Assembly (NCBI RefSeq): GCF_900168165.1
Contig: NZ_FUYV01000009.1
Span: forward strand, 1 to 64,000
Length of the DNA: 64,000 nt
Direction of reading: 5' to 3'
Source: Alkalitalea saponilacus
GTDB lineage: Bacteria; Bacteroidota; Bacteroidia; Bacteroidales; Marinilabiliaceae
Under the pieces are notes generated by a model. It saw only the letters and a list, made by a program, of their open reading frames with translations, was not told the DNA's origin and searched no databases. The position numbers and the translations under genes are program-made. Below, piece after piece: positions 34,460 to 43,655 of this stretch (position 1 is its first letter; each line of letters opens with the position of its first letter).

Positions 34460-35491
34460 ATGAAGAAATTAAAAGTAACATCGTTGCTTGCCATTGCTCT
34501 GTTTATTGCAGGATGTGGCCTCCAAAGTGATGTAAAGATACTTCGGTTGGGACACACTCTCGATACCCAGCACTCTGTGCATATTGCCATGCAATATATG
34601 GCCGACAGGGTTGCCGAATTATCTGACGGACAGGTTCAAATTCAAATCTATGCAGGAGGAGTTCTGGGTTCAGAAAGAGAAAGTCTGGAACTAATTCAAC
34701 TTGGAAGCATGGATCTTACGAAGGTTTCAGCTGCTGCGATGGAAGGATTTGTAGAAGAGTACAAAGTATTAGGGCTTCCCTATATTTTTCGGGATAAGGA
34801 GCATGCTTTCACAGTTCTTGATGGTCCAATAGGAGATGCCATGCTGGCTAAAGGAACTGAATTTTGGCTTCGTGGTTTATGCTTTTACGACGCAGGCGCT
34901 AGAAGCTTTTATACAAAAGATCGGATTGAAACACCGGATGATTTAAGAGGCTTAAAAATCAGAGTCATGCAAAGTATCACTGCCGTAGAAATGATTCGTG
35001 CCATGGGAGGCGCCCCAACACCTGTTTCATGGGGTGAACTATACACCGCACTGCAGGGAGGAGTCGTTGATGGAGCAGAAAACAATCCTCCAAGTTTTTT
35101 CTTGTCAAGACATTACGAAGTTTGTAAGTACTATCTGCTTAACGAACACACCATGATTCCGGATGTGATGATTGTAAGTACACATGCCTGGAACAGGCTG
35201 ACTGAAGAAGAGCGAGAATGGCTTCAACAAGCAGCCGATGAATCAGTAGTTGTGCAGCGTAAGGAATGGGAGCGTTCAGAAAATGAAGCACTCGCAGCAG
35301 TTAAAGCTGCAGGAGTTGAGGTTATAATTCCAAATAAAGAACCATTTATGGCAGCCACCGAAAGCGTTTTTGAACTCTACAGGAACAACCCCGCCATATA
35401 TGACCTGATTCAGCAAATCAGGGCCATCCAACCCGAGGATTACCATGTGGCTGATCTTGATGAATTAACCAGCGAATACAAAGAAAACTAA
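34460..35491 (+). CDS. dctP: TRAP transporter substrate-binding lipoprotein (DctP/UxuP-like)
   Basis: 343 residues. Lipoprotein signal FIAGC with Cys19. DctP fold: LRLGHTLDTQHSVHIAMQYMADRV, IYAGGVLGSERESLELIQLGSMD, GLPYIFRD, and the carboxylate-binding Arg within DLRGLKIRVMQS (about residue 169), followed by GVVDGAENNPPSF. Captures an acidic sugar in the periplasm for the DctQM membrane partners encoded immediately downstream. The locus points to glucuronate, galacturonate or an oligouronate-derived acid. TRAP systems are less common in Bacteroidota than SusCD-based uptake. Confidence 0.93.
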   Translation: MKKLKVTSLLAIALFIAGCGLQSDVKILRLGHTLDTQHSVHIAMQYMADRVAELSDGQVQIQIYAGGVLGSERESLELIQLGSMDLTKVSAAAMEGFVEEYKVLGLPYIFRDKEHAFTVLDGPIGDAMLAKGTEFWLRGLCFYDAGARSFYTKDRIETPDDLRGLKIRVMQSITAVEMIRAMGGAPTPVSWGELYTALQGGVVDGAENNPPSFFLSRHYEVCKYYLLNEHTMIPDVMIVSTHAWNRLTEEEREWLQQAADESVVVQRKEWERSENEALAAVKAAGVEVIIPNKEPFMAATESVFELYRNNPAIYDLIQQIRAIQPEDYHVADLDELTSEYKEN

Positions 35492-35532
35492 CGAAACAGA
35501 ATTCCACAAACGTTTCAAAATCAGATATAGCT

Positions 35533-36015
35533 ATGAATCTTAGAGCGAAAATAGACAAAATGCTTGAATTGTTTCTGGTAGTCGTCATGAGCACCCTGGT
35601 GGTGAACGTGGTTTGGCAGGTTGCCAGTCGATACATTTTTTCCAGCCCCAGCTCCTTCACCGACGAATTGGCAGGATTTCTGCTGATCTGGGTTGGATTG
35701 GCCGGTGCTGCCTACGTAAAAGGACGCAACGAACACCTCGCCATTGACATTCTCCACACCAAGATGGGGCCAAAGACGCACAAACGTACAATGATTTTCA
35801 TAAACTTTCTAATCATACTCTTTTGCATCAGCGTCATGGTGATTGGAGGTACATGGCTTATGTACGTTCAATTTGTAAATGGGCAGATTTCAGCTGCACT
35901 TCAACTTCCCATGGGATATGTATACATGATTGTTCCATTTAGCGGATTACTGATGACTTACTACGCCAGTGACGACATCAGACACTTAATCAAAGAATTA
36001 AAATCTTTAAAATAA
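35533..36015 (+). CDS. dctQ: TRAP transporter small permease (DctQ)
   Basis: 160 residues, four transmembrane helices at about 10-33, 45-65, 86-108 and 124-146. Family motif in the first half: NVVWQVASRYIF, SSFTDELAGFLLIWVGLAGAAY and KGRNEHLAID. Forms the inner-membrane complex with DctM, coupling Na+ to uptake of the substrate delivered by DctP. 41 bp after dctP and 7 bp before dctM. Confidence 0.94.
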   Translation: MNLRAKIDKMLELFLVVVMSTLVVNVVWQVASRYIFSSPSSFTDELAGFLLIWVGLAGAAYVKGRNEHLAIDILHTKMGPKTHKRTMIFINFLIILFCISVMVIGGTWLMYVQFVNGQISAALQLPMGYVYMIVPFSGLLMTYYASDDIRHLIKELKSLK

Positions 36016-36022
36016 AACCACC

Positions 36023-37330
36023 ATGGAATTGGATATTTTAGGAATAGTTGTACTTATTGCTTCATTTCTGTTTTTTCTGGTCATTGGCGTGCCGGTGGCA
36101 TATAGTATCGGTTTATCGGCCATCATCACCATGTTGGTGAATATGGACGTTTTACCGGCCATATCAACGCTTGCGCAGCGAATGGCAACCAGTCTCGATA
36201 GCTTTTCTCTTCTGGCTATCCCATTTTTCATATTAGCCGGTCAGCTCATGAACTCCGGGGGTATAGCCATACGTCTAATTGATTTTGCCAAAGTGGTTGT
36301 TGGAAGGTTACCTGGAGGTCTTGCCATGGTAAACGTAACTGCCAATATGCTGTTTGGAGCCATTTCTGGTTCAGCTGCTGCATCGGCTTCAGCCATCGGC
36401 TCAATTATGGGGCCACAGATGAAAAAAGAAGGGTATGAGGAGAATTTCTCTGCAGCCATCAACATTACATCAGCCACCACCGGATTGGTTATCCCACCGA
36501 GTAACATCCTCATTGTTTACTCTTTGGCTAGTGGTGGAGTCTCAATCGCAGCTCTGTTTTTGGCCGGTTACATCCCCGGGATTCTCACAGGATTGCTGTT
36601 AATGGCTGTTGGTGGTGTTTATGCCTACAGAAAAAAATACCCTGTTGGCGTTAAAGTTCCTTTCAAATTAGGCATCAAAAAGTTCCTCGATGCCATTCCC
36701 AGTTTAATGATGCTGGTGATTGTTATTGGTGGTATTGTTGCTGGTTTTTTTACGGCGACAGAAGCCTCGGCCATTGCTGTTGTCTACTGTCTGTTTTTGG
36801 CCTTCTTTTATAAAGAGATTCGTGTGGAAAATCTTCCCCGTATCATCATCAATACAGTAAGAACCACAGGCATCGTAATGTTGTTGATTGCCACCTCCAT
36901 CGGGTTATCATGGGTTATGTCGTACGAGAACATACCACAAACCGTTAGTGACGGTTTGCTGAGCATTTCTTCAAACCCGCTGGTTATTCTTTTGATGATC
37001 AACTTCATCTTGCTGTTTGTTGGAATCTTTATGGATATGACGCCTGCAGTATTAATCTTTACTCCTATTTTCCTGCCCATTGTTACCGGACCGGAAATGG
37101 GAATTGACCCAATTCATTTTGGTATCATCATGATCACGAACCTGTGCGTTGGATTATGTACTCCACCGGTAGGTTCTGTTCTATTTATCGGATGTAGTGT
37201 TGCCAACCTTAAAATTCAGGATGTTATCAAACCCATGATTCCATTCTTTATCGCCATGATGGTAGCACTGTTATTGATCACATTTATCCCATCCATCAGT
37301 CTTGTTGTTCCGAGGATGTTTGGATTCTGA
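36023..37330 (+). CDS. dctM: TRAP transporter large permease (DctM)
   Basis: 435 residues with about 11-12 transmembrane helices. Conserved DctM segments: AIPFFILAGQLMNSGGIA, RLPGGLAMVNVTANMLFGAISGSAAASASAIGSI (seen as MLFGAISGSAAASA), NITSATTGLVIPPSNILIVYS, FFTATEASAIAVVY, and LCVGLCTPPVGSVLFIGC. This is the ion-coupled transport subunit in the inner membrane. Last gene of the dctPQM unit; an AT-rich hairpin (37340-37361) follows the stop. Confidence 0.95.
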   Translation: MELDILGIVVLIASFLFFLVIGVPVAYSIGLSAIITMLVNMDVLPAISTLAQRMATSLDSFSLLAIPFFILAGQLMNSGGIAIRLIDFAKVVVGRLPGGLAMVNVTANMLFGAISGSAAASASAIGSIMGPQMKKEGYEENFSAAINITSATTGLVIPPSNILIVYSLASGGVSIAALFLAGYIPGILTGLLLMAVGGVYAYRKKYPVGVKVPFKLGIKKFLDAIPSLMMLVIVIGGIVAGFFTATEASAIAVVYCLFLAFFYKEIRVENLPRIIINTVRTTGIVMLLIATSIGLSWVMSYENIPQTVSDGLLSISSNPLVILLMINFILLFVGIFMDMTPAVLIFTPIFLPIVTGPEMGIDPIHFGIIMITNLCVGLCTPPVGSVLFIGCSVANLKIQDVIKPMIPFFIAMMVALLLITFIPSISLVVPRMFGF

Positions 37331-37339
37331 TGATTTATG

Positions 37340-37361
37340 TTTTCTTAATAAATTAAGAAAA
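37340..37361 (+). terminator. AT-rich hairpin after dctM
   Basis: TTTTCTTAAT and ATTAAGAAAA form a 10-bp stem with a 2-nt loop, 10 bp after the dctM stop. Low GC makes terminator function uncertain. Confidence 0.4.
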
Positions 37362-37374
37362 ATACGATTAAAAG

Positions 37375-37471
37375 GTAGTTTAACCACAAAAAGCACTATG
37401 ACGTTTTAGAATTATCTTTCAAACGGTATAAAAAGCTAGTTAAAGTTTTATGCTCATTGTGGTTAAACTAC
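37375..37471. repeat. Large inverted repeat, CACAA-type hairpin
   Basis: GTAGTTTAACCACAA (37375-37389) is perfectly complementary to TTGTGGTTAAACTAC (37457-37471). Inner bases continue a degenerate match (AGCA / TGCT). It lies between dctM and the second lacI and resembles the hairpins at 39978-40082 and 59648-59691. Confidence 0.6.
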
Positions 37472-37582
37472 AACTTTATCATACATCTCATCTTAAAGCA
37501 AAAATGAAACGCGCATGGGAAAAATTCATCAAAAACGTCTCATGCAAGTCTCATCCGACCGTAATAAACTAATTAAATACGG

Positions 37583-38632
37583 ATGAAACAGGTAAGAATA
37601 AAAGATATTGCACAAAAGGCCGGTGTTTCGATAGGCACGGTTGACAGGGTACTGCACAACCGCGGTGAGGTAGCACCCGATACACGTGAACGGGTTTTAA
37701 CCATTGCGCGGGAAATGCATTACCAGCCAAACATCGTAGCACAGGCATTAACCACCAAAAAACAATACCATCTGGCAGCTTTGTTGCCACGTGGTGGCAA
37801 CGAAAACGTATTCTGGATGGCGCATCCGCAAGGAATTGAAAAAGCCGTAAAAGACCTGCGTCCATTTTACGTGGATGTGCGCTTTTTCTTTTTTGAGCTG
37901 CACAATGAGGCTGACTTTTTAGCCAAAACAAAGGAAATACATGAGTATAATCCGGAAGGAGTCATTTTTGCTCCAATTCTGAAAAAAGAATCCATTCAGT
38001 TTTGCAGCGAACTGGATAGCAGAAACACGCCCTACATATTTATCGACACCTACATTGAAAACGCCAATTGCATTTCCTTTATAGGCGAAGATGCCTATCA
38101 GGGAGGAAGAGTTGCCGCCAGCCTGATTGATTATGGTCTGGAGCCGTCAAAAGACATCCTTATTGTAAACATTGCCAAGGATTTGGAAAACACCCAGCAT
38201 CTGAACCGACGCAACCAGGGGTTTATGAGTTATTTTCTGGATACAGGAAGAAACCTTGGAATGAAGATCACAGTGGAGATTCCATCCTCGGATAAAGAAA
38301 CGGTTAAATCCAGAATGGATTATATCCTAAAATCCAATCCCAATATTGGTGCAATATTGGTTTCGAGTGCCAAAACCCATGTCATTGCCAGATATCTGGA
38401 AGATCAAAAACTAAACAACCTTATTCTGGTGGGATATGAACTTACCAGAAAAAACATCGACTATTTAAAACGAGGTTTAATCAGATTCTTAATTGGACAG
38501 AAACCAACCGAACAGACTGAAAAGGCTGTAAAGCGAATGTTTGAGTACCTTACAACCAATCAAACAGTTGGGATAAGAGAGTTTCAACCCGTTGAAATTG
38601 TCAACGTTGAAAACGTTGACCTGTTTCAATAG
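37583..38632 (+). CDS. LacI-family regulator with [11 protein letters not shown]-type recognition helix
   Basis: 349 residues. Helix-turn-helix [25 protein letters not shown] (shown by its parts [16 protein letters not shown]) differs from canonical LacI (TVSRVLN) at the recognition helix, so a different operator from the other LacI is expected. The sensor domain contains [39 protein letters not shown] and [18 protein letters not shown]. This subgroup has a PBP1-like sensor for sugars. Flanked by dctPQM and uxaE, it probably controls uronate uptake and isomerisation. Confidence 0.9.
   Translation: MKQVRIKDIAQKAGVSIGTVDRVLHNRGEVAPDTRERVLTIAREMHYQPNIVAQALTTKKQYHLAALLPRGGNENVFWMAHPQGIEKAVKDLRPFYVDVRFFFFELHNEADFLAKTKEIHEYNPEGVIFAPILKKESIQFCSELDSRNTPYIFIDTYIENANCISFIGEDAYQGGRVAASLIDYGLEPSKDILIVNIAKDLENTQHLNRRNQGFMSYFLDTGRNLGMKITVEIPSSDKETVKSRMDYILKSNPNIGAILVSSAKTHVIARYLEDQKLNNLILVGYELTRKNIDYLKRGLIRFLIGQKPTEQTEKAVKRMFEYLTTNQTVGIREFQPVEIVNVENVDLFQ
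38600..38620 (+). promoter_or_regulatory. Palindrome with two AACGTT cores upstream of uxaE
   Basis: GTCAACGTT (38600-38608) and AACGTTGAC (38612-38620) form a perfect 9-bp inverted repeat with a 3-nt spacer, at the end of the lacI coding sequence and 53 bp before uxaE. LacI-type CG-centred cores make it a candidate operator; it also encodes the repetitive VNVENVD, so chance is possible. Confidence 0.35.
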
Positions 38633-38673
38633 AAAAAAATCACAAGCAGTTAATATCCTTAAAATCAATAAAA

Positions 38674-39924
38674 ATGAAAAAACTATCAAAATATTCAATC
38701 GGCATGGGCGATCGTTTTGCCCATCAGGCAAAAGCACAGTTAAGTGCTGTGATTGAAGCCGAAAAGAAGGGATTCAGCATCACTCCGGTATGGAATAAAT
38801 CCAATCGTGAGCACACAACCATTGGAAGTCAACCTGCTGATACACGCAATGCAGTTGACGTGGATTTAAAGGAGATGGGTTGGAATAAGCCTTACTTTAT
38901 TGACGCCGATCACATCAATCTTGACAATGTTGAAAAATTCATGGACAGCTCCGACTTTTTCACCATTGATGTTGCTTCTTACATTGGAAAACAGGGAGAT
39001 TGCGCGGAGAAAGACGCCTTCCTGAAAAAAATGGAGAGCTATGTTGGATCATTCTCTATACCGGGAATCGCGAAACAAATTACGGTCAGCCGGGAGCAAC
39101 TGGAAAACATCACCTCGCAATATCTTTACGCTGCTTGCATGGCTGGCGAAACTTATAAGAAAATTGTCGCTGCCAAAGGAGAAGGAAATTTCATTACGGA
39201 AGTTTCCATGGACGAAGTTCCCAATCCACAGACCCCGGTGGAACTCTTTTTCATTTTAGCTATGCTGGCGCATTACAACGTACCGGCGCAAACCATTGCT
39301 CCAAAGTTCACCGGCAGATTTAACAAAGGGGTTGATTACGTTGGCGACACCAAAGCTTTTGCCGAAGAGTTTGAGGCCAACTTAATGGTAATAGATTTTG
39401 CAATAGCAAAATTTGGCTTACCGGCTGAGCTTAAACTCAGTGTACACTCAGGGTCGGATAAATTCTCAATTTACGACCCAATCAGAGATCTGACACAAAA
39501 GCACAACAAAGGTTTTCACCTCAAAACTGCCGGAACCACCTGGCTTGAAGAGGTGATTGGCCTCGCACTGGCCGGAGGTGAAGCTCTTGACTTTGTAAAA
39601 AAACTTTACGCCAAAGCCCTGGATAATGTGGAAAAGCTGTGTGCACCCTATGCCGATGTTATCGACATCGACAAAAATCAACTTCCATCGGCTGATACTG
39701 TAAACAAATGGAGTAACGAAGATTTTGCCAATGCCCTTCGACATATTCCTGATCATCCGCTGTATAATGCAAATATGCGTCAGTTGGTTCATGTAGGATA
39801 TAAATTGGCCGCCGATGAAATAGATAAATATAACGAGCTGTTGAAACAAAATGCCGAGATTGTAGGAAAATGCGTGTATGAGAACATTTATGAGAGGCAT
39901 TTAAAGCGTTTGCTGAATCTTTAA
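38674..39924 (+). CDS. uxaE: Tagaturonate/fructuronate epimerase
   Basis: 416 residues matching the UxaE family: N-terminal KYSIGMGDRFAHQAKAQLSAV, then PYFIDADHINLDNVEKFM, FFTIDVASYIG, APKFTGRFNKGVDYVGD, LKLSVHSGSDKFSIY and GFHLKTAGTTWLEEVIGLAL. UxaE converts D-tagaturonate to D-fructuronate, letting galacturonate use the glucuronate branch. This explains why no altronate branch (uxaB, uxaA) is seen in the window. Follows the second lacI by 41 bp. His and Asp/Glu residues in DADH and SVHSGSDK are likely metal ligands. Confidence 0.87.
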   Translation: MKKLSKYSIGMGDRFAHQAKAQLSAVIEAEKKGFSITPVWNKSNREHTTIGSQPADTRNAVDVDLKEMGWNKPYFIDADHINLDNVEKFMDSSDFFTIDVASYIGKQGDCAEKDAFLKKMESYVGSFSIPGIAKQITVSREQLENITSQYLYAACMAGETYKKIVAAKGEGNFITEVSMDEVPNPQTPVELFFILAMLAHYNVPAQTIAPKFTGRFNKGVDYVGDTKAFAEEFEANLMVIDFAIAKFGLPAELKLSVHSGSDKFSIYDPIRDLTQKHNKGFHLKTAGTTWLEEVIGLALAGGEALDFVKKLYAKALDNVEKLCAPYADVIDIDKNQLPSADTVNKWSNEDFANALRHIPDHPLYNANMRQLVHVGYKLAADEIDKYNELLKQNAEIVGKCVYENIYERHLKRLLNL

Positions 39925-39977
39925 AATCAGGCGCGAACCATAGCTTCTTCAGATTAAAGTTGTCTGATTAGAAGATT

Positions 39978-40082
39978 AAACCACAATGAGCACAAAGGCA
40001 ACACAAGGTGCACAAAGATTTATAATGTTTCAATATATCTTTGTGGGCATTGTGAAAACCCTGTGAACTTTGTGGTTTTTTT
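39978..40082 (+). terminator. Long CACAAAG-repeat hairpin, probable terminator of uxaE
   Basis: The left arm (AAACCACAATGAGCACAAAG...) is imperfectly complementary to the right arm (...CTTTGTGGTTTTTT) over about 45 bp per arm, with repeated CACAAAG / CTTTGTG units. The right arm ends in a T-run. It is a low-GC repetitive hairpin of the kind scattered in Bacteroidota intergenic regions. Confidence 0.6.
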
Positions 40083-40362
40083 CTTACAATAGATTATTTA
40101 CCGCATAAAAGCTCGCTTACATATTATACAATTAACGGATAATAAGAAACTTGCTTGATTCTAATAAGCTTATCCCGATACATTGAGCCTAACAATCTAT
40201 GGTTCTTATGTACCTTTTTTATAACCACGCCTCCATCTGAAACGATGGAAAATCAAAATTCTCTGTTTTAGAAAACCCTATAAACTCTCTGTTTGAGACA
40301 ATGTATTTTGTACTCCCTGACAATTTTCAATAATCCTTTATGATGTTATATGTTTTATTTTA

Positions 40363-40370
40363 TATATTTG
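40363..40370 (+). promoter_or_regulatory. -7 promoter box of the SLAC1-type gene
   Basis: TATATTTG matches TAnnTTTG exactly, with TTTA 22 bp upstream as a weak -33. A transcription start just after this box excludes the upstream ATG at 40372 and supports the ATG at 40399. Confidence 0.5.
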
Positions 40371-40398
40371 CATGTATATATTTTTAAATACTTGTGAA

Positions 40399-41349
40399 AT
40401 GAAAGATAAAATCAAATATTTTCCCATCACAGCTTATACAGTGATTATGGGTTTAAGCGGTTTAACCCTTATTTTCTCAAAATACGGACAACTTGGATGG
40501 CTGCCCGACACATTTTACAATGTGGCTTTATGGGCGGTTTCATCACTTTTTGTGGCCATAAGCATCATGTATCTGTTAAAACGAGTGATGTTTCCGGAAG
40601 AGGTAATGGCCGAATACCGACATCCCATCAGAATCAACTTCTTTCCAACAATTTCCATATCACTTTTACTACTGTCCATAGCGTTTGAAGGTTACAACAA
40701 AACCGTTTCAGCGTGGCTTTGGTGGCCGGGCGTCGCACTACAAACCTGGTTTGCACTTAACGCCATAAGCTACTGGATTCAGCATAATTATCAGATTCAG
40801 CATTTTAATCCGGCCTGGTTTATACCAGCAGTAGGAAATGTTCTGGTTCCTGTTAGCGGGATAGAACACGCACCTATGATCATCAGCTATTTCTATTTCT
40901 CATCGGGTATGTTTTTCTGGATTGTACTGTTTGTGATTTTCCTCTACAGAGTAGTATTTCATGGGCAGCTGGCAGAGAAATTCATTCCCACCTTTTTTAT
41001 TCTAATAGCGCCACCGGCAGTTGGATTTATCTCATACATGAAGTTTTTCCCATCATGGGACGGATTTTCAATGTTTATGCTGATGATGGCTCTCTTTTTT
41101 GTATTGCTATTGGCCAAAATGGGAAAAAGTTTCACAAAACTCAGATTTTTCATGTCGTGGTGGGCGTTTACATTCCCCATGACAGCCATAACTGTAGCTA
41201 CAGCTTTGGCCTGGGAAATGACCGGAATTCATGAGTTCAAGTATATTTCGTGGGCGTTGGGAGCAATGGCAGCCGTCATTATCAGCATCGTAGCATATAA
41301 AACCATTGCGCACATGCGAAAAGGGGAAATTTGTGTTATGGAAGAATAG
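40399..41349 (+). CDS. SLAC1/TehA-family anion channel or C4-dicarboxylate transporter
   Basis: 316 residues from the ATG at 40399 (MKDKIKYFPITAYTVIMGLSG). Ten hydrophobic helices with the TDT/SLAC1 pattern: the FPITAYTVIMGLSGLTLIF first helix, NFFPTISISLLLLSI, NPAWFIPAVGNVLVPVSG, LAPPAVGFISY-like segment (IAPPAVGFISYMKF) and WAFTFPMTAITVAT. The family includes tellurite-resistance TehA, malate transporters and plant anion channels. In bacteria it probably conducts small anions across the inner membrane. Monocistronic as judged by its own promoter and the 109-bp gap to the next gene. Confidence 0.87.
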   Translation: MKDKIKYFPITAYTVIMGLSGLTLIFSKYGQLGWLPDTFYNVALWAVSSLFVAISIMYLLKRVMFPEEVMAEYRHPIRINFFPTISISLLLLSIAFEGYNKTVSAWLWWPGVALQTWFALNAISYWIQHNYQIQHFNPAWFIPAVGNVLVPVSGIEHAPMIISYFYFSSGMFFWIVLFVIFLYRVVFHGQLAEKFIPTFFILIAPPAVGFISYMKFFPSWDGFSMFMLMMALFFVLLLAKMGKSFTKLRFFMSWWAFTFPMTAITVATALAWEMTGIHEFKYISWALGAMAAVIISIVAYKTIAHMRKGEICVMEE

Positions 41350-41458
41350 ATATAAAAAGTATTCAAGTTGATTGTTTGCATCAGTTTTTTTTCATATTTT
41401 GGAAACAGTACCAAACCCAATTATTTCTGATAGTTTCTAAACCTAAAAGAACCGGAGT

Positions 41459-41830
41459 ATGAAAAAAGGAGAGATTAAGTTAATAGACCTGGATTTTGAA
41501 TACAAAATCTGGAAAAACAGGTTGAGCAGCTATATTAAGGAGGTTGAAATCATAAAAAACAGAAACAAAGAAGTAGCGGATTGCTGTCCGGGAAAAGAAT
41601 TGAACACTGTTGAGATTATGGTTTTGGAACAGCATGAAACCGATTTAACGCAATTGCTCAACCGTATCAAGGTTCAGGAGCAATCCATGCAATTTTACAA
41701 CAAGGATTTTCCCATAACCGCCGATCATGAACACGTTGCGGATCACAGCAAAATCCGGGAAAAAATGTCATATTTATGTTCTATTCACACTGAAAAAGTG
41801 AATGATTTAATTGATGCGCTGGGAATTTGA
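41459..41830 (+). CDS. Hypothetical helical protein
   Basis: 123 residues, not recognised. Predicted mostly alpha-helical and charged, with an amphipathic N-terminal helix (IWKNRLSSYIKEVEIIKNRN), a CC pair (DCCPGKEL near 41-48) and His-rich segment HEHVADHSKIREK around 89-101. No signal peptide or membrane helix, so cytoplasmic. It lies at the left side of the glycan/stress island, 109 bp after the SLAC1-type gene. The His and Cys residues could bind metal, which is speculation. Confidence 0.6.
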   Translation: MKKGEIKLIDLDFEYKIWKNRLSSYIKEVEIIKNRNKEVADCCPGKELNTVEIMVLEQHETDLTQLLNRIKVQEQSMQFYNKDFPITADHEHVADHSKIREKMSYLCSIHTEKVNDLIDALGI

Positions 41831-42185
41831 TGATACGGCAAATTGAGTACAGGGTTTTAGCATCATTTTTTCAAGGAATATCACAGGTCAATGTCAATAC
41901 AATCAATTTTCGATACATTGGAATTCCTCAGAATTACATAACTAATATGCTTTCCGATATCATTTAATTGGACACTTTATCCACAAACAAGCCATACTTA
42001 GTCCAATTGTAACATAATAGGGCTAAGTATGGCATGTTCGGCTGCACTCTCTCCAATAACCTCCTACACTTAATTTTACGTTCTGATTGCTGTCAGAATG
42101 CACATTTCAAATTTCTCTTTTGAAATTCAATCAGTTAATAAGAAATAATCCAAAAAATGCAACTACCTTTATAAAAAACAAGAAT
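41831..42185. promoter_or_regulatory. GH130 leader with two mutually exclusive stems
   Basis: No gene. GCCATACTTAG (41991-42001) pairs perfectly with CTAAGTATGGC (42023-42033). AATTGGAC (41966-41973) pairs with GTCCAATT (42001-42008), which overlaps the first stem, so the two cannot form together except as a pseudoknot. The structures end about 150 bp before the GH130 start. An attenuator or protein-binding leader is possible. Confidence 0.4.
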
Positions 42186-43655
42186 ATGCAAGTTTCTGTA
42201 AATAGGAAAAATATAACGTTTGTACCGGATGCTGGCAGAGTGATTGCCCGATTCTTATTTACAGGAGAGGAAAGGGCTGTAAATACAATACGGTTTGTAC
42301 TAAACATGTCCGAAGAAGAAGCTTCATTTTCGCTAAAGCAAACCTTAAGAGACTTTTCTATGCGTCATCGAAATATTTCGAGGATTTTTGAAAAGCACTT
42401 TAACAATGTGGCGCACTTACTGTCTCGATTGGATATAAATATTGATGAAGTGGATTACCAGAAGAAAATTTTGATAGGTTCATATTTTACGATGGAATAT
42501 TCCATAGAGGCTGCTGCATTTTTTAACCCATCAATGGTTGAACACCCTGATCAGACTGAGATTGGGCCGGGTTCCAAAAGAGTCATTATAAGTTTTAGAG
42601 CAACCGGTGAGGGGCATATCTCGTCCATCGTATTCAGAACTGGTGTTTTGGATAAAAACAACGATCTTACAATTGAGCCTATTGGGAATCTTCTTGAAGA
42701 AGCAGAGCATATTTGGAGGCATACATACAACAAGAAACTATTTGCCGATAAATTAGAGGAAATGCAGGAGCTTCACAGCATAATTCCTTACGAATTAGTG
42801 TTGGATAAATTGAACGAAAACTTCACCTATGGAGAACTTCGTAAATGCATTGAAGAATCAAGAAAAGCGATTCATCTGGCTTCCGACAAGGAATACCTTT
42901 TTAACCAAATTAAGTGGCTGGCATCTTCACATTATGAATTGCAGTTTTCATTGGACACAAATATTTCTGAAAGGGTCATTTTTCCAGTTTCCGTAAACGA
43001 AAAGAATGGTATTGAAGATGCTAGGTTTGTAAAATTCACAGATGAGAACAATAATACTAAGTTCTACGCCACTTACACGGCCTATGATGGCATTACTATT
43101 ATGCCAAAATTGCTTGAAACAAATGATTTCTATCATTTTAAAATCTCGCCGTTACATGGCGAAATTGCCAGTAACAAAGGAATGGCATTATTCCCTCGTA
43201 AAATTAACGGGAAATATGCCATGCTCTGCCGGATTGATGGGTTTAATAATTACATTGCTTTTTCGGATAACATAACTGTATGGCGGGAAGCCAAAATTTT
43301 GCAGCAACCTAAACACTCATGGGAACTAATACAAATTGGCAATTGCGGATCGCCCATAGAAACGGAAGAAGGATGGCTTATTATAATGCATGGGGTTGGC
43401 CCCATGCGGGAGTATGTTCTGGGTGCTGCCCTGTTTGATCTGGAAAATCCTGAAATTGAAATCGGCAGATCAAAAACCCCATTACTGATTCCTAATGTTG
43501 AGGAAAGAGAGGGGTATGTTCCCAATGTGGTCTATTCATGCGGATCGATGGTGCATAATAATGACCTGATAATACCGTATGCCATGTCCGACTATTCTTC
43601 AACCTATGCTTCGGTTCCGTTAAAGGAGCTACTGGATGAGCTAAAGAGTATTTAG
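42186..43655 (+). CDS. GH130-family mannoside phosphorylase/mannosidase-like enzyme
   Basis: 489 residues from the ATG at 42186; the frame is open 99 bp upstream but that part is unrelated. An N-terminal helical region (1 to about 190) precedes a five-bladed beta-propeller with GH130 blocks: GIEDARFVKF, GMALFPRKINGKYAMLCRIDG, NNYIAFSDNITVW, GNCGSPIETEEGWLIIMHGVGP, EREGYVPNVVYSCG and IPYAMSDYSSTYA. GH130 enzymes cleave or phosphorolyse beta-mannosides; this long form is the type found next to glycosyltransferases rather than in polysaccharide-utilisation loci. The nearby GT4 genes suggest turnover or synthesis of a mannose-containing cell glycan. Cytoplasmic (no signal). Confidence 0.88.
   Translation: MQVSVNRKNITFVPDAGRVIARFLFTGEERAVNTIRFVLNMSEEEASFSLKQTLRDFSMRHRNISRIFEKHFNNVAHLLSRLDINIDEVDYQKKILIGSYFTMEYSIEAAAFFNPSMVEHPDQTEIGPGSKRVIISFRATGEGHISSIVFRTGVLDKNNDLTIEPIGNLLEEAEHIWRHTYNKKLFADKLEEMQELHSIIPYELVLDKLNENFTYGELRKCIEESRKAIHLASDKEYLFNQIKWLASSHYELQFSLDTNISERVIFPVSVNEKNGIEDARFVKFTDENNNTKFYATYTAYDGITIMPKLLETNDFYHFKISPLHGEIASNKGMALFPRKINGKYAMLCRIDGFNNYIAFSDNITVWREAKILQQPKHSWELIQIGNCGSPIETEEGWLIIMHGVGPMREYVLGAALFDLENPEIEIGRSKTPLLIPNVEEREGYVPNVVYSCGSMVHNNDLIIPYAMSDYSSTYASVPLKELLDELKSI

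Larger units (their letters stand above)
39925..40398. other. Intergenic region between uxaE and the SLAC1-type gene
   Basis: No gene is evident. It holds the CACAAAG hairpin (39978-40082, separate entry), AT-rich sequence, and the promoter of the downstream gene at its end. Two similar short stretches, CTCTGTTTTAGA near 40260 and CTCTCTGTTTGAGA near 40285, form a degenerate direct repeat of unknown meaning. Confidence 0.5.
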
